Positions 36,967-49,680 of a stretch of 64,000 nt of DNA are shown here, piece by piece. The position numbers and the translations under genes are program-made. How positions within the stretch are numbered: position 1 is the stretch's first letter; each line of letters begins with the position of its first letter. The DNA is from Collybia mongolica (Eukaryota; Basidiomycota; Agaricomycetes; Agaricales; Clitocybaceae): the NCBI GenBank assembly GCA_013420905.1, contig JAAXNY010000010.1, positions 1,612,001 through 1,676,000 of the forward strand, in the 5' to 3' direction. Under the pieces are notes generated by a model, which ran no database searches, was not told where the DNA came from, and was given only the letters and a program-made list of their open reading frames with translations.

Positions 36967-38643
36967 ATGGCTTCAGCGACGCCGACTCGACGAGAGGTCG
37001 TTCTAGTCACTCTTTTGCTCGTCTTCCTCCTTCTAATCTCATCCCCGAGTAATGACACCTCCCAGACAGAGCACACCACGCACAACACCTCCACCACCGA
37101 TGGTCCGCATACCCAACATGACACTGTCAGCACCCAACTCACATGGGGCTTGTCGCCAGTTCCACAGACCAAAATTCTCGCTCACGTACCAGGTTTGTCT
37201 TGGATAAGTATTTTCTTTTCGCTGCACGCATGTTGAACCACCAGATTGAAAGGCTGGACCATCTTCGACAAGCTTTACGTCTTCAAAGGTGCTGTTTACA
37301 TAGTCACGGATGAACCCTCAAAGACACCCAATATCACGTCGATGTATTCTAAAGGCTTATTCATCGAGAACGGGAAGGAGGCCGAGGCCTCACGCCTCCC
37401 AAAGGATGAAGACATCCAGGTCGTTAGCACAAAGGAGGCAAAAAAGCTTTTCGGTACTGGGGCCCAGGTTATGGATGGTGTATCGGTACGTCTGATAAGC
37501 CTTCGATGACGAATGTGTTCTGATAGCCTTACAGTTCCTTGTTAATGACCCATATCAATTGTGAGTTAACCAGTTCCTTTGTTTACGCCAGTCTTCATTT
37601 TCACTTCTTTCAGTGTCACGCACTACTACCATTGGTCAGCAGAACTCTGGTTTGGATTCTGGCGTACATATTCCTCTCTCGACCCTTTCATTACCCACGA
37701 TGGAAAAACATCTCTTCCTCCAGTGAGGCGGCTCGTATTCAACCATCTAGATGCCTTTCATTGGCGCGACTATGCCGCCATGAACCAGTGGATTATCCGC
37801 TCTTCCTTCCCCTCTGTGGTCATGGAGTTCAAGGACGACTGGAAGGACCGTGCCGAAATGGGGCGTCCATTCGTCTTTGATCGCGTTGTCGTTGCCGACC
37901 GTTCTGCTGCCATGCTCGCCTACAATTTCGCTCGTTTCCAGAGGACTGCCTCTACACCCTTCGGACTTCCGGGGAGTGTGAACTGGTGGATGACTATCCG
38001 CAATAACGCCATCCAGTTTACAGGACTCAGCCCCAACACTGGTGGAGGGACAACATCTACACCGGTAATCACATACATATCTCGACAGGAGTGGGGAAGG
38101 CGTATGCTTATCAAGGAAGATCATGAAAAACTTGTCAGTGAACTATACAAACTGCGTGACTTATACGGTTATGAGGTGAACGTCGTCGCGGCCGAGAACA
38201 TGTCACGGCGCGAACAGCTAGAACTTGCTGCTCGGACCACTGTACGCAACCGTTGTTTTCAAAGTCATATTTCATTTGACCAAGTGCTTGTAGATCATGA
38301 TGGGCGTTCACGGGAATGGTTTAACATCTCTCATATGGATGAAACCATCTCCTCGGTCCACAGTAATTGAGTTTTTCTTTCCTGGTGGCTTCGCCTTTGA
38401 CTATGAGTACACCACGCGCGCTTTGGGAATGGTACATTACGGATTCTGGGGGTCACAGTTCGTCTAATTGTCCTAATACCCTTTTAACCGCCTAAAATCA
38501 CTACCAGGTCGTTCACAAGCCCGGGTCTTCCTGATCCCAAATATGTTAAAGGCTTCCAGGGAAACTCTATACCTCTTGATGGCGAGGCGGTTGCTCGCTT
38601 ATGCCATGAGAGACTCACACTCACTTCAGAAGTTGATGACTGA
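36967..38643 (+). CDS. GT61-family (EOGT-like) glycosyltransferase, membrane-anchored
   Basis: Six exons (36967-37192, 37253-37485, 37535-37560, 37614-38241, 38294-38457, 38508-38643) give 470 residues. A basic start is followed by a hydrophobic segment (about residues 10-25), as in type II Golgi or ER enzymes, then a Ser/Thr-rich stem. The catalytic part has HYYHWSAELWFGFW, DRVVVADRSAA, ISRQEWGRR, AARTTIMMGVHGNGLTHL and EFFFPGGFAFDYEY, which match basidiomycete GT61 proteins related to EOGT. The likely role is adding a sugar (xylose or GlcNAc in known members) to a protein or glycan in the secretory path; the donor is not deducible. The gene starts only ~130 bases after the PIF1 debris. Confidence 0.85.
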
Positions 38644-39007
38644 ATTTCGCTGACTGGACTCGATCGCTTTCTTGCATGTAATTTATTCATAGACCTTAAT
38701 GCTTCACGGAAGTATGTTACTTCAAATAATATAAAGAAATATACTTGCGCATATGAATGGAGATTTATCTGCCGGTGTATATCTTGGGTTGTATGTACAA
38801 AGGGTTGTTAGGACGATTCTACAGAAAAATGGACCAGTTTTACACGTGTATGAAACCGTAAATATTGCTAACGAAGATGTAATGCTTGCGTGTATGGTCA
38901 TATCCATATGAATGGAAACAATAATAAAAAACCAAAGACCCAGAGGAAAAAAGAGATTAGCAAGGGATACCAACCCTAAATATCATGTAGGTAACTGCAA
39001 CCTATGG
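38644..39007. other. Convergent 3' spacer
   Basis: Between the GT61 gene (+) and the phytochrome gene (-). AT-rich, no gene seen. Confidence 0.5.
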
Positions 39008-42000
39008 TCAAAGCCAACCACCGACTTCCCAATTCCCAGGACGATAGATATCACGCTCCCGTTGAGTACGGTCGGTCACACCCTTAAGTATAACGCTAAG
39101 TCGACGAAAGTCGATAGGCTTTAGAATCCAGCCATCCATCCCATAATTGATAAGCTCGTCCCGTTGACGTTCGAGAAGGGATGCGGAGACGGCAAATATG
39201 GGAATTCTGCCATTGAGCTCATGGGATAGTCTCTGCACCACCAATGGAATATCGTTACAAGATGCCTTTTCCACCTTTCGAATCTCTTGGGTCGCTTCGA
39301 ACCCGTTGAGGATAGGCATTCTACAAAACGTCAGGGGAGCACCTAATTACCGCATATGCAACGACTCACTGGATATCCATCAAGACAATATCAAAGAATC
39401 TATCACATTCGATTATATTCAGACTCTCTTGACCATTGGTCGTGTTGACAACAGTATGGCCATCCATACGGAGGCGTTTAGCGAGGATTGTTCGATTTAT
39501 ATCGTTGTCCTGAGAGGTGTTGTCAGCAGCATTCTACATTGTTAACAAACCCATACCTCGACAACGAGGACCCTCAATTTTACAGGGCCAAGAACAGAGA
39601 CTTCTGAAGCACTTGAAGGTGATCTGACAGTAGAATGCTTGTCAGAAGTATCTGGATTAGACTGCCGCCTCGCCATCGAAAGGTCAAGGCTGAAGTTGTC
39701 AATTTTTACAGGTCGCACAGACACCTGCGATCTAGTAACGCCGAATATGCCTGGTGAAGTATGGTGGGCTGAAGTTGATGGCACCGCCATAACCTCAGAA
39801 ACCTCAGAAGGGGTATTTCCAGTCCTCGGTGACGACCCGAGAGGGCCACCAGACATGTGGTTTAATGCAAGGGCTTCTGCCAAGTTCTCTATTTCATTGC
39901 TTCCACTGGCACTTGAGACGCTCCGCCTTCGTATGCGAAATGGCTTAATAGAAGAGGTAGACGTGTCTGATTGATGTGGGGATATTGATCCTCGCCTCGA
40001 GTTGCCTTCAGCTGCAAAAGCCAAGGGAATGAGGAAAGAAAATGAGCTTCCTTCATCAACCCTGGAGTTTACGCGAAGCTGCCCGCAAAGCTGTTCTACA
40101 ATCCTGGATACAACAGCAAGCCCCAGGCCTGTAAAGCGTTTCAGTCTGATGGAGAATAAATCATAGACAAGACTCACCGACACCGGGCTCCTTGTTGGCA
40201 GTTGGCTCTAATGATTCAACCTGTTCAAACTCCCTGAAGATATATTCAAGTTTATCTGGTGGTATTCCGCAACCGGTATCAGTAACAACAATCTCGACCG
40301 CAGTCTGTGATGGTGCCCGGAGTCCCTCTGGTTCGCCAAATGTAGTACAACGCACAGTAATTGAACCACTGGAGGTGTACTTCACTGGCAGCTAATTTAA
40401 TCAGTCTGAAACCAAAAGTAGAGGGCAGACGTACAGGAGTTAGCGGTCAAATTCTGAACCACCGTTCGTATTTTCTTTGCATCACCGATGACCGCACTTG
40501 GACTCCCTTGAAGCTCAAGTATAAATTCAATATCACGTCTTTCTGCTTCTTTCCTGTAAAGATGAGTCGCCTCCTCTATCGCAAACTGTAAATCGAAACG
40601 TTCATTGAATGAGGTTTCATTGCCGCTTTCCAGCCGCGTCAAATCCTGAAGAACATGGTGACATCGTGGTGACAACGATGAGTTTCAACATACCAGCAGG
40701 TCATTTATGGTGAAGAGAAGACTCTGAATAGAGTGTAAGGTTATAGCCTTATGTTTTCATATCTGGACAGACCTTGGATGCCGCATGTGAGCGGTTTAAA
40801 TTATCTCGAGTCTCTGCATCTAAAGGCCCATTAAGTGCCATCTCTAAATAGCTGTTATATCTGTTAGGTGATTTGAAGCGGTAAGTAGAGGCACGTACTT
40901 AATAATATGATTTAAAGGTGTTCTGACTGAGAGCCCAAAAGATACAATCAGATAGATGACGGTAACTGATGGACAGACACCTACCTTCATGACTTGCATT
41001 TGAAAGGAGCAAGTTAGTGAGTTTTGTAGTCTGTAAAGCATTTTCTTTTTGCCTCCAGACTTCTATAAACTGAGCACTTGTTTTAATATATTGAGGCGGG
41101 ATCCAACACAAACAAACCTTGCCATAGACCAACGCTAAGACTCCTGCAGTCTCCAACTGCTCGTCGGTCCACGCTCGACACCGGCCAGCGACAGTTTCAG
41201 ACCAAATTTTGAACGACTTTCGTGGTTCAAGCGTAGCTTCGACGCCAGCACCATCCTTGTAAGGTTTTCCAGCCCAGTGGACGTGGCGGGGTTGCCCTTT
41301 CCGAAGGAAAGCAATAAAATCATTTCCTCCACTGGAAAGCGGGACGTATAGTAATCCCGCAATGGTTTCAAATCCTTGACAAATGGAGGATTTGATGAGG
41401 GACTACATTACTTGAGTGTGGACTAGTCGCACCTGTCGTGAGTTGTAGATCTGGAAAGTCATTGATGACAGCTTGCGATGCCTGTATTGTGCTGATGCAG
41501 CGTAAGCATTGGAGTAAGGTCCGATAACGAATCTAAGAGCAAACTGACTTGAACTGTTTGAGTCGTAGATACTCTGCCATGATGAGAATCTCCTGCCCAT
41601 GCTGGTTTGGGCCTAAAATCTTGGCGCCTTCCCCAATGACAAGAATGCCGAAATCTGCATCGAACAAACCCAGAAGATCATCTGCGTTGCTTACTATATA
41701 GCCCGTCTGATGCACACATCAGTTGCTTGTAAGACCACAACATCAAAAACTAACTGGATGTCTATCAGAAACCATAGTGTTGATCTATAAAGTGATTGAC
41801 CAAAAGAACAGATCTTGACACAAGAATGTGCTCACAAGTTTCCTGGTATGTAATCTCTGGGCATAACTAAGCCTCTCTATGTTCCGTGATATTGATTGAC
41901 TAAGAAGTCGAAGCATTTGCCGGACAGGAAAGGATACCCGCATGCCATGAGCGCCGTATGAATGGCACGTCACCAGGCCCCAGAGCGCGCCAAAGGCCAT

Positions 42001-44823
42001 AATTGACTTATCCATCGAAATTACAAGATTGACATATGTTTCATGGGAAGAACTCACCACAGACATGGATGCTCGCACACCCATGTTTTCAAGATCTGTA
42101 TTTAGTCTTTTTGAAATGAAACCATATCAGCGGGGATGAAGCTTACATTTGATGTGTATTGGACTCATCGCCCGAAGGTAGCAATGGGTCATATTCTTGT
42201 AAATAGATAAGGTTAAACGATGTGTGACTGGTATCTCCTCGGAACATACCAGGGGTGCGTCTATGTCTGCCTTGCTCCTGACCACGATCCGGGCAGTCGG
42301 CTGAGAGCGGTCGTACAGCAAGCGGACTTTGTCTAAGATCTTGTCAGTGCATGGACTTCCTAAGCAGACTCTCGCACTCACTGATAGCATATAACGCCCT
42401 TGCCTTGGGGTTGATATCAATAGTGTTATGCCACAATGATCGAAAAAAAAATACTACCTGAGCCGGGATATCTGTAGCAGGAAAGTGCAAGCCTTTGTAT
42501 AGATCCCTCGTTTGACTCCAGTCTACAAGTTCAGCAACTACTTGCCCGTTCCATGATTCATCAAATTGGTAAACCAATACCCGGTGAAACTGTGTCAGAT
42601 CCTGGATGACTCCAACGACCACTTTCAGAAATTCGTCCAAGGTCGAAGCAGCCCCAAGCTGTTCATTGATCTGCCCCATGACAGCGAAAACATCCATCAT
42701 CCCCACACCTGGATTCTCTTTACCTGCTCTGTGCCTTCTACGCCTAGATTTTGACCTGGAGAAACCCACTAGAGGATCCGTGCCAGCCGCGACTGACCCG
42801 ACACTGATATTCGTTATGCGCCGGAGTCGCTCCAGGGCTGGAAGCGGTTTGGCACGACTAGTTATACTCTCAAGGATTTCCTCAGCGCTTGGTGACCAGT
42901 CCTGTGGACCTTCCAATCCACCGAGCGATTGTAGTTTGATAGGGTCAGCTGGAATTGTAAGCAGAGCGTTAGATGAGTCCACAAAAAGGGCTTCTGTTTG
43001 GCGGGAAGTCCTTGAATCAGTAGACGAGCCCTCGTCAAGGCCCGATATTCTATCGTCTGCTACGATTGTCTGCTCAGAGCCTTCGGTCGATCCACTGACA
43101 GGGGAAATAAGGCTCGAAGCGGCCTGAAGTTTTTGCGGCGTGACAGGTGGATAAAGGGGGTTGAGAGCGTCCTTCTCCAATTCAAACTCCATAACAATCA
43201 AGCTTGGTTCGGTTGATGGTCGGTTGGTTCCTATGGAGGGTCGATGGACGGCACACCAGCATGTCCAAGGACGCATGTCGTCGTGGAGATCTAGAGGTGG
43301 AGATCCCGGGGCGCCCCACCCTGAGAGAAGGAAGACGTGGGGACTCTCAGCATCATCTCCTTCATCGGGGCCTGGTCTGTCAAGATACTGGATATTATCC
43401 CACAATACACCCGCCTGGGCATCTGGTAGGGTGTCTGTAAAGCATTCCAGCGAAAAAAGGAAACGAGGAGAGAGTCCGAGAAGTTCTGTTGAGTTCTGGT
43501 CCAAGTCCCGTCAATCTAATGTCTTGGGGGTGAAAGGTATTTTTTCCATACCTCTGAAACTTGACGAACGACTAGAGTATCCTCTAGGTCTTCCACGACG
43601 ATCAGGACACCAAATGCTTGAACTGCACCAGGCGTTCGGATGGGCTATTCTTCCCGTGAGCAAATTATAAGAACCAGTAATTGAGACGCGCCTACCTCAT
43701 CCTCACAGCGTCGTAATTCACCCTCTCTACCGACCACGACGTGGTTTCCATCCTCGTCTTGTGCATGCTCGTACCGAAAGGAGAGCAATGGTTCCGCAGA
43801 ACAAGCGGTATCAACAGAGCTGGATACCGAGTTGGACACAGACTCCGATGTGGGACTTATAGGTGGAAAGGGCGTAAGGGTATTAATAAACGCTTGATTT
43901 TTTGCTGGTTCGCCTGTAATTGAACGGAATATTGAGAATCTCGGCACGGTAGAACGATATTTTTCTAACTTGCCTGGTTCTATTCCCTCGGGCGTGGGGG
44001 TCAAGAATAAAGGGGGAAGATGTACTATTCCATACTCTGAAGGATTAAAAGGGAGAGAGGAGGTAGTTGGTTCTGCGAGTGGTGATGGTTCCATCGCAGG
44101 ATGTGTATTCAGGGCAGATAATGATGTTTGTGGCAACTCGGCTTCAATGGTTGAAGTCGTGGAAAAGCTACTGGCTGGACCCAACATATCCTCCACAGAG
44201 CCAGGCCCAGTCATTATTGTTTCCATGCTCGCGAGAGGAGAGGACAATGTGGGCAACCCCACCATCCGACTGGAAAACGAACGAGAACCGTGCAAACCAT
44301 TGTTATCCTCAGCCGGAAAGTGTCGGAAGTTCGGGGAGTTCTGATTTTTTGAGTGCTCATGGCGTGAATGTCGTCGAGTCGAAGCCACCGATCTATCTCT
44401 TAAACTGTATGAATCGCTTTTCGTGCGACGTCGTCGTGAAGTGGGGGTTACAACATGCCTTTCCGCATAATTTGATTCCGGATCGACTTCGCCTTCATAC
44501 GCTGACGGCCCAGTCTCTCCCCGATGTTCTGATAAATGCATACCAGCATCGGTGCGGTCTTTTGTCCAATATGGCCTTTGACTCGGTGCCTTTAAGACAT
44601 CAACAGTGTGATGCATATGAGGTGGTAGGGGCAGATCAATCGCATCCGAAGAGCCGCTGCGGTCGATAAATGCAGGAGCTAAATCGGTCGCAGGTTGTAT
44701 TCGACTGCTGAGGAGCGACCTCACGGGATAGACATAGTCTATCCGTGAAGGTTTAGTTGATAAAGGGGCCAGAGTGGCGCGTGGGGGTGATGAAGAAAGG
44801 GGATTGCCTTGAATTTCAGACAT
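39008..44823 (-). CDS. Fungal phytochrome hybrid histidine kinase (red/far-red sensor)
   Basis: A multi-exon minus-strand gene of about 1,500 codons. A long disordered N-terminal extension (~370 residues, Ser/Pro/Arg rich) precedes RCEDEPIRTPGAVQAFG, which aligns with the biliverdin-attachment region of bacteriophytochromes; the Cys codon is 43707-43705 (residue 373). Then come the PAS fold, the GAF domain (VYQFDESWNGQVVAE, GLHFPATDIPAQARALY, split by an intron at ~42410-42460), the PHY region (GALWGLVTCHSYG), a HisKA box SNASHEVRTPLNHII (His near 40990, split by an intron), HATPase motifs (DTGCGIPPDKLEYIFREFEQ, GLGLAVVSRIVEQL) and a C-terminal receiver with the acceptor Asp in VLMDIQMP (39377-39375) and the Lys in WILKPID. 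All signalling residues are intact. The domain order equals Aspergillus FphA-type proteins. Confidence 0.93.
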
Positions 44824-45073
44824 GGAACATGGGGAAAGGAGGTTTGAAGTGGCGGGTTGAATGTTAATATAATAATAGTAACGGTACGCTGGAGATCCCT
44901 GAAACGCAACAATTCAAGAACGTAATTCTGTGTGACCGGAAGGCCACGTGCTGCTTTGGATCGGTCCCAAGATCTGATCAGTATTTCAGATATCTCATTG
45001 TGGCTTGGAACGCCCCCTACAATTCTGCTTTCTAATGTATCAGATTATACTTCTGACTTAGACGTAGCTTCAA
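44824..45073. other. Spacer between phytochrome start and ABHD12-like stop
   Basis: About 250 bases that must contain the phytochrome promoter. No specific site recognised. Confidence 0.4.
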
Positions 45074-46511
45074 TCATAGAAAGTCAAACGACCTCCCGAT
45101 AATGTCCTGAAGTCCCTCCTGAACTCCCAAATAATCGTGTCCTCCAGCAAGCGTTCTCACATACACGACTTTTCTTCCTTCCGCCATAAACTCTTCTGTT
45201 GTTCCAAAGTTTGGCATAACGGTCCTAGAGACAAGCTCCCTGCGTCTGGCGCTACGGGCCTCCTGTCTCGCATTGAACACGCTCCATTGTTCTTGGGTTG
45301 CTGATAAGGGGTTCTCAAGGAGGGAAATAGATGGAAGATAACGGTCAAGGAATGCTTCGAACATAACCTCTGAGTGGGTATATGGGATGTCCCAATCATT
45401 TTCCGCATGTGCTATCATGATTGGAGCTTTGATCATCTACCAGGAAAAGTTAAAACCTGACAGAAACATGGCACTGATTATCGACCAACCGGTACAGCGC
45501 TCAAAGAATCAAATTTATGAACCAAGGCCCGAGAAAGTAGTTCTGAACAAGATCAGCGAAATCGCACATGTAGAGACGTATAAATGTAATCTTACTCGGT
45601 GCATGAGGTATCATGGCGAGAGGCTTCATTAGCGGGACTATGCCGAAAATATGGTAAGTATTCAAGAGTTCTCGTATACTTGAGAAGGGCTAGTTGACGT
45701 TTTAGCACATTCATGCCTTCATGATCCAACATACGTACCGAGAGTAATACAATGCCACGGGGCATAATGTCATGTTGACCAAGCACGACACCTAATTGGG
45801 ATGCGACGCCAGTTCCGAGACTGTGGCCCACAACAACGATGTCTTCTTGTTTAGCTCCCCGGGAGATCAACCAGTCCCATGCAGCTTTTCCATCCCGAAC
45901 CAGACCCTGTTCACTGGGTTGGCCAGTGCTGTCAGCAAACCCACGATAATCAATGACAAGAACGTTTGCTCCGAGTCTCGAAGAGAACGCTTGATAATGT
46001 GAAATTCGTAAATGAAAAGCTCTGGTGGCAGCGTTTCCGTGGAAGAAGAGGATGGTGGGTCGTTGCTTGAGGGCAGTAGTGACGTGCGTTTCAACTGACA
46101 TGGGTATGTGAGGCAAGGAGTGGTAGTATGGGTCTGAAAGGATGAACCATGCACCCAATGTTTCATTGTCGTTGGTCTTAATTTTGAAGTTCAAGGTCTT
46201 GTTCACTGGGTGAAAATATTCAAGACATCAAGTTTTTAGTCATTGAGTCTAAAAGAATAAGCTCACGAGCAAGGCCATATCTCTCGGGTACATCGAAATC
46301 TGCGAACCATGGGATCCTCACTGCATTCAGATACACCGTACTACCAAAGAATAGTCGTGATCAGATGAATGGCAGATGCGGCAAAGCCGGAAAAGCTCAA
46401 CTGAGATTGAAAGAATGGTATAATCAGCAGCCCAACTGCAGTAACGTAGAGTGCACCACAGATAACTAAGTAAAATTGCGCCCGTAGAAGGAAACTTTGA
46501 TGGGAGGACAT
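45074..46511 (-). CDS. ABHD12-like alpha/beta serine hydrolase, membrane-anchored
   Basis: Exons join as 46511-46402, 46340-46267, 46205 to ~45750, a short exon to ~45600, an exon ~45545-45490 and the last exon to the stop at 45074. The N-terminus has one hydrophobic segment (about residues 10-35) and then the lipase-type core: FFHGNAATRAFH (oxyanion region), DYRGFADSTG, the nucleophile elbow GHSLGTG, AHAENDWDIPY with the catalytic Asp and AGGHDYLG with the catalytic His. The order and membrane anchor match ABHD12/ABHD13 lysophospholipid or monoacylglycerol lipases of the ER. Substrate is unknown. Confidence 0.87.
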
Positions 46512-46772
46512 CAAGGCTGAGGCCTGAGGTGCAAAGTCGAGTGCCAGTGAACCGAAGGCCGGCGTGAACCGAAGTGGCCCCACCTTCAAGTTTGGACCCA
46601 CAATCAAGCCTTTTTTGAACGCCCCCTCATCGCATCTTAAATTCGCGTCCTGCGTTTTAAGCTTGATGGTAGTTCGGTGTTTGGCTGGGTATCCACAACT
46701 GAGTTCGTGATGCTTCGTTGACTTGAACAAAAAATTCACATAACTTCCGATTTAGATTTTACAAATGTAATA

Positions 46773-46863
46773 AGGTGTTTCACACATACCAAACTTGACC
46801 CCAACTTTTACAAAATTGTGCCATAAGTTGGGGTCAAAATCGGGGCTTGGTCTGTGAACCACC
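46773..46863. mobile_element. Small foldback (MITE-like) element flanked by TA
   Basis: A ~91-bp near palindrome. Its core is a perfect 13-bp inverted repeat, TTGACCCCAACTT at 46795-46807 and AAGTTGGGGTCAA at 46825-46837, around a 17-base loop. The outer arms (AGGTGTTTCACA... and ...TGTGAACCACCT) also pair with mismatches, and TA stands at both edges, as for Tc1/mariner-type insertions. It lies ~260 bases upstream of the ABHD12-like start. Confidence 0.6.
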
Positions 46864-47808
46864 TAACGAAAAAATGTAAATGAAATTCTACAACTTCGTG
46901 CTCAGGTCCCTTCCTCGGTACACCTCAGACCTCTGTATCAATATGTGTTCTCTTTCTTTACTCTATTCACCCCACTCCTCTCGAGATGGGCCCCTTCCTC
47001 AGCCGACTTTGGTTCTCTCCAGCTCACTCATTAGCACTTCCCGAGTTGCCGTTGCAACAGGACTCACAGTCTGATTCCTTTCAAGAGCCTCTTTGTCCAT
47101 TCAGAGCCACCATTATACTACAACCAAGGTCTAGGTCTACTACTTTGCTGACTGAACATATACTGCGGCATTACCCTCTTCTGAAGCTAAAGTATGTCTT
47201 TCCCGTCTTTGTTTCAGAATGCAGTTTACACTCATACATCAGCTGATGTTTTGAGTCCAGAGGATTGGTATCCCCAGCCCCATGACTTGGAAGAAGATTG
47301 GGTGGAGGAGGAGTGGCATCTACATGAGTTGAGCCCTGATGAATACCTGCCTGCGCTTGTTTGATTTTAACTAATGGTCATCACCATGCTGTGTGAGTAA
47401 AGTAACCAAGTACATGTATATCTTCAAGCAAAATTCACAATATAATAAAGCTATTCTTTCAATCCATAAGTACATGTTATGAGGCAGCACTGAGCAGACA
47501 GACACAAATGCCCACCATTTCTGATTGACAAGCCCTTATCCAAGCTGTTCTGTTACATGCAGACATAGAGAATTCAGAATTACTTCCAATGAATAGAGGT
47601 TGACAACAACAACAACTTGAGGTAGAGGGCCATTACTGGCAGATACAAGTCCTCATGTTTTTTTTGATTAACTTTTCTTTATATTTCTAGAACCAGCTTG
47701 TTGCAATAGAACTAGCTATTCAGAATCTCTTCAACTTTATATTACTTTTTGTTGTTGATAAGTTTGGTTCTGGAACACTTGTCCAGCCATGTCCTAGAAT
47801 TAGATTGC
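46864..47808. other. Flank with one short unsupported frame
   Basis: A 56-codon frame at about 47193-47364 (+) is rich in Glu, Asp, Trp and Pro and does not resemble a known protein. No intron chain supports it. Otherwise no gene seen. Confidence 0.3.
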
Positions 47809-47816
47809 AGGGTACA

Positions 47817-49672
47817 TAGACTGTCCACAGTCCGGTCTGGGCCAGGTCAGCCCTATTTTTGCTGGACCTGGCCCTGGCCCCAAGGGCCAGTCCACCTCTT
47901 TGTTGGAGGCCAGGCCAGGTCAGTCCAAGACTGGCCCTGGGTCAACCAGGTCCAGTAGTAAAAAATAAATTGTTTAATAGTCTGGAAAGACATCTACTGC
48001 TGATACATACCATGATTAACATCTATCAAGTTAATTACAACTATCTCCCAATGAATTATCCTAGTGTTTTCAGTCCTTGGACATCTGGATCATCAGAGAA
48101 GTAATATCAGTTTCTGCTCCAAAGCTGCTGGACATCAGGAATTTGATCAAAAATAATTAATTACCAATAATTTCAACAATAGTTATTATTTTTTGAGGTT
48201 TGATCTTGCATTCTCTATTCCCCCACCATTTACCCCTACCATTTGGTAGCAATTTCACCACCAGCCAATATATAAGGCTGGCCAGGTCCAAGCTGGGTCC
48301 AGCCTGGTGATAAGGCCCAAAATTGTTTGCACTTGTAAAGTCAACAAGTAAGGCTACTAGTATTATTTCTAATAACCAAGTAAACGGTAATAGAGGATTA
48401 GAGTCAAGCTCCGAGACAGCTAATCAGAGTGAACTAGTCTAATGGATAATACACTATCAGTACAGAGGACTATGAGTATGGACTATTATTAGTCCTATTT
48501 ACCATGCCCAGTTACAACCTTGGTATCTTAAATCATAAGTAACTGTTGTAGTATGATATCATTAGTCCAGGGATCATCATTAATAGGAGAAGTAATTGTA
48601 AATTTGGGACTTGCACAACCCAAGCCTAATCAGGGGCACTTGGTGTTAACTACCGGAAGAGACAGGACACCGTAAATAACAACCAGAACAATCAGAAGAA
48701 GTAAAAGATGGTGCCATGCTGTTTTAAAAATAACCAAGTGTGCTGTCGAGTGTTGATAAGAGTTTAGCCAGCTCTTTTGATATTAGCCAAGTAATAAGTA
48801 ACAACATAATTGGCACATATGGCATGCATGCCAAGTCATAGAGGATGAGTCAGCATTAAATACAAGACCCTTGGTGCAGGAGGGTGTTGTTCCATATAAA
48901 AATACAATTCTTTATAATATTTAGTTTGTACACTATAAAAAGACTGTAGATAAGTAGTGCAAAGGCAAGGAATCTTGCCCCCACTTTGCACTACTATAGG
49001 ATATACAAATCATATTTGTTGAAACACTATTGCATGCATGAATTAAGGATTGGATTGCTTCAATTGTCTTGATTAGAATTGTCTCAAAGCATTTGGCTAA
49101 AGAGATCACAGAATTGAAGAGTTCAGTTCATTTGGAACTTAGTACTTGCATTGTCTGTTGGAATTACTAGGCACTTGGCCTTTAGTGCACTTGGCACTGT
49201 TGCTTTAATAAGTCACTTGGACTTATAGATCCACTTGGGATCATTAATAATTGAATATACACTTGGTACTCAGTCTATTGGATTGAAAGATATTATAAAA
49301 ATATACCTAAAGTCTTAACACTTGTGTTAGGGCTTTGTCCAAATCAAACCTGTCGAGAGATCAGTGAAAAAGGCCTTGACTAGTACTATTAAAACTTAGT
49401 GCTTTCAAGCACTCAAACCTGAACTCAAACAGGCAATTCCTACCATTTGTGTTTTGATTATTAGATTTGGTGTGAGTGTGTGTAAGAGATTACATTACAT
49501 AGCATCAGCACACTTATAGCCCAGGAGCCCCCTTTCACCAGGGGCCAGGCCAGTACTCACAGTGGCCCTGGCCTTGTCCAAAGGGGCCAGTCCATTCATA
49601 TGCTGGCCCTCAGGGTTGGCCCTGGGTTGACCCCAGGTCCATGAGGTCCTGGCCTGGACCACAGACAGTCTA
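47817..49672. mobile_element. Non-autonomous hAT-type element (GGCC-rich) carrying a solo LTR
   Basis: It is flanked by a perfect 8-bp direct repeat AGGGTACA (47809-47816 and 49673-49680). Its ends are inverted: TAGACTGTC at 47817 and GACAGTCTA ending at 49672, with further matching GTCC/GGCCAGG bases behind. Eight-base target duplications and this kind of end are typical of hAT elements. The subterminal regions consist of repeated GGCC/CCAGG blocks. Without the solo LTR the element was only ~620 bp and had no coding capacity. Confidence 0.85.
48308..49537 (+). repeat. Solo LTR of a gypsy element, plus orientation, CpG-depleted
   Basis: Runs from TGATAAGGCCC to CCCCTTTCA and matches the LTR at 58437-57220 (reverse strand) along its whole 1.23 kb. 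Flanks are CCTGG (48303-48307) and CCAGG (49538-49542), a 5-bp target duplication with one change. No internal retroelement sequence lies next to it, so it is a product of LTR-LTR recombination. Confidence 0.9.
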
Positions 49673-49680
49673 AGGGTACA

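Noticed and set aside
38484..38690. Minus-strand frame over the GT61 last exon
   Set aside because: Antisense shadow of the spliced coding exon.
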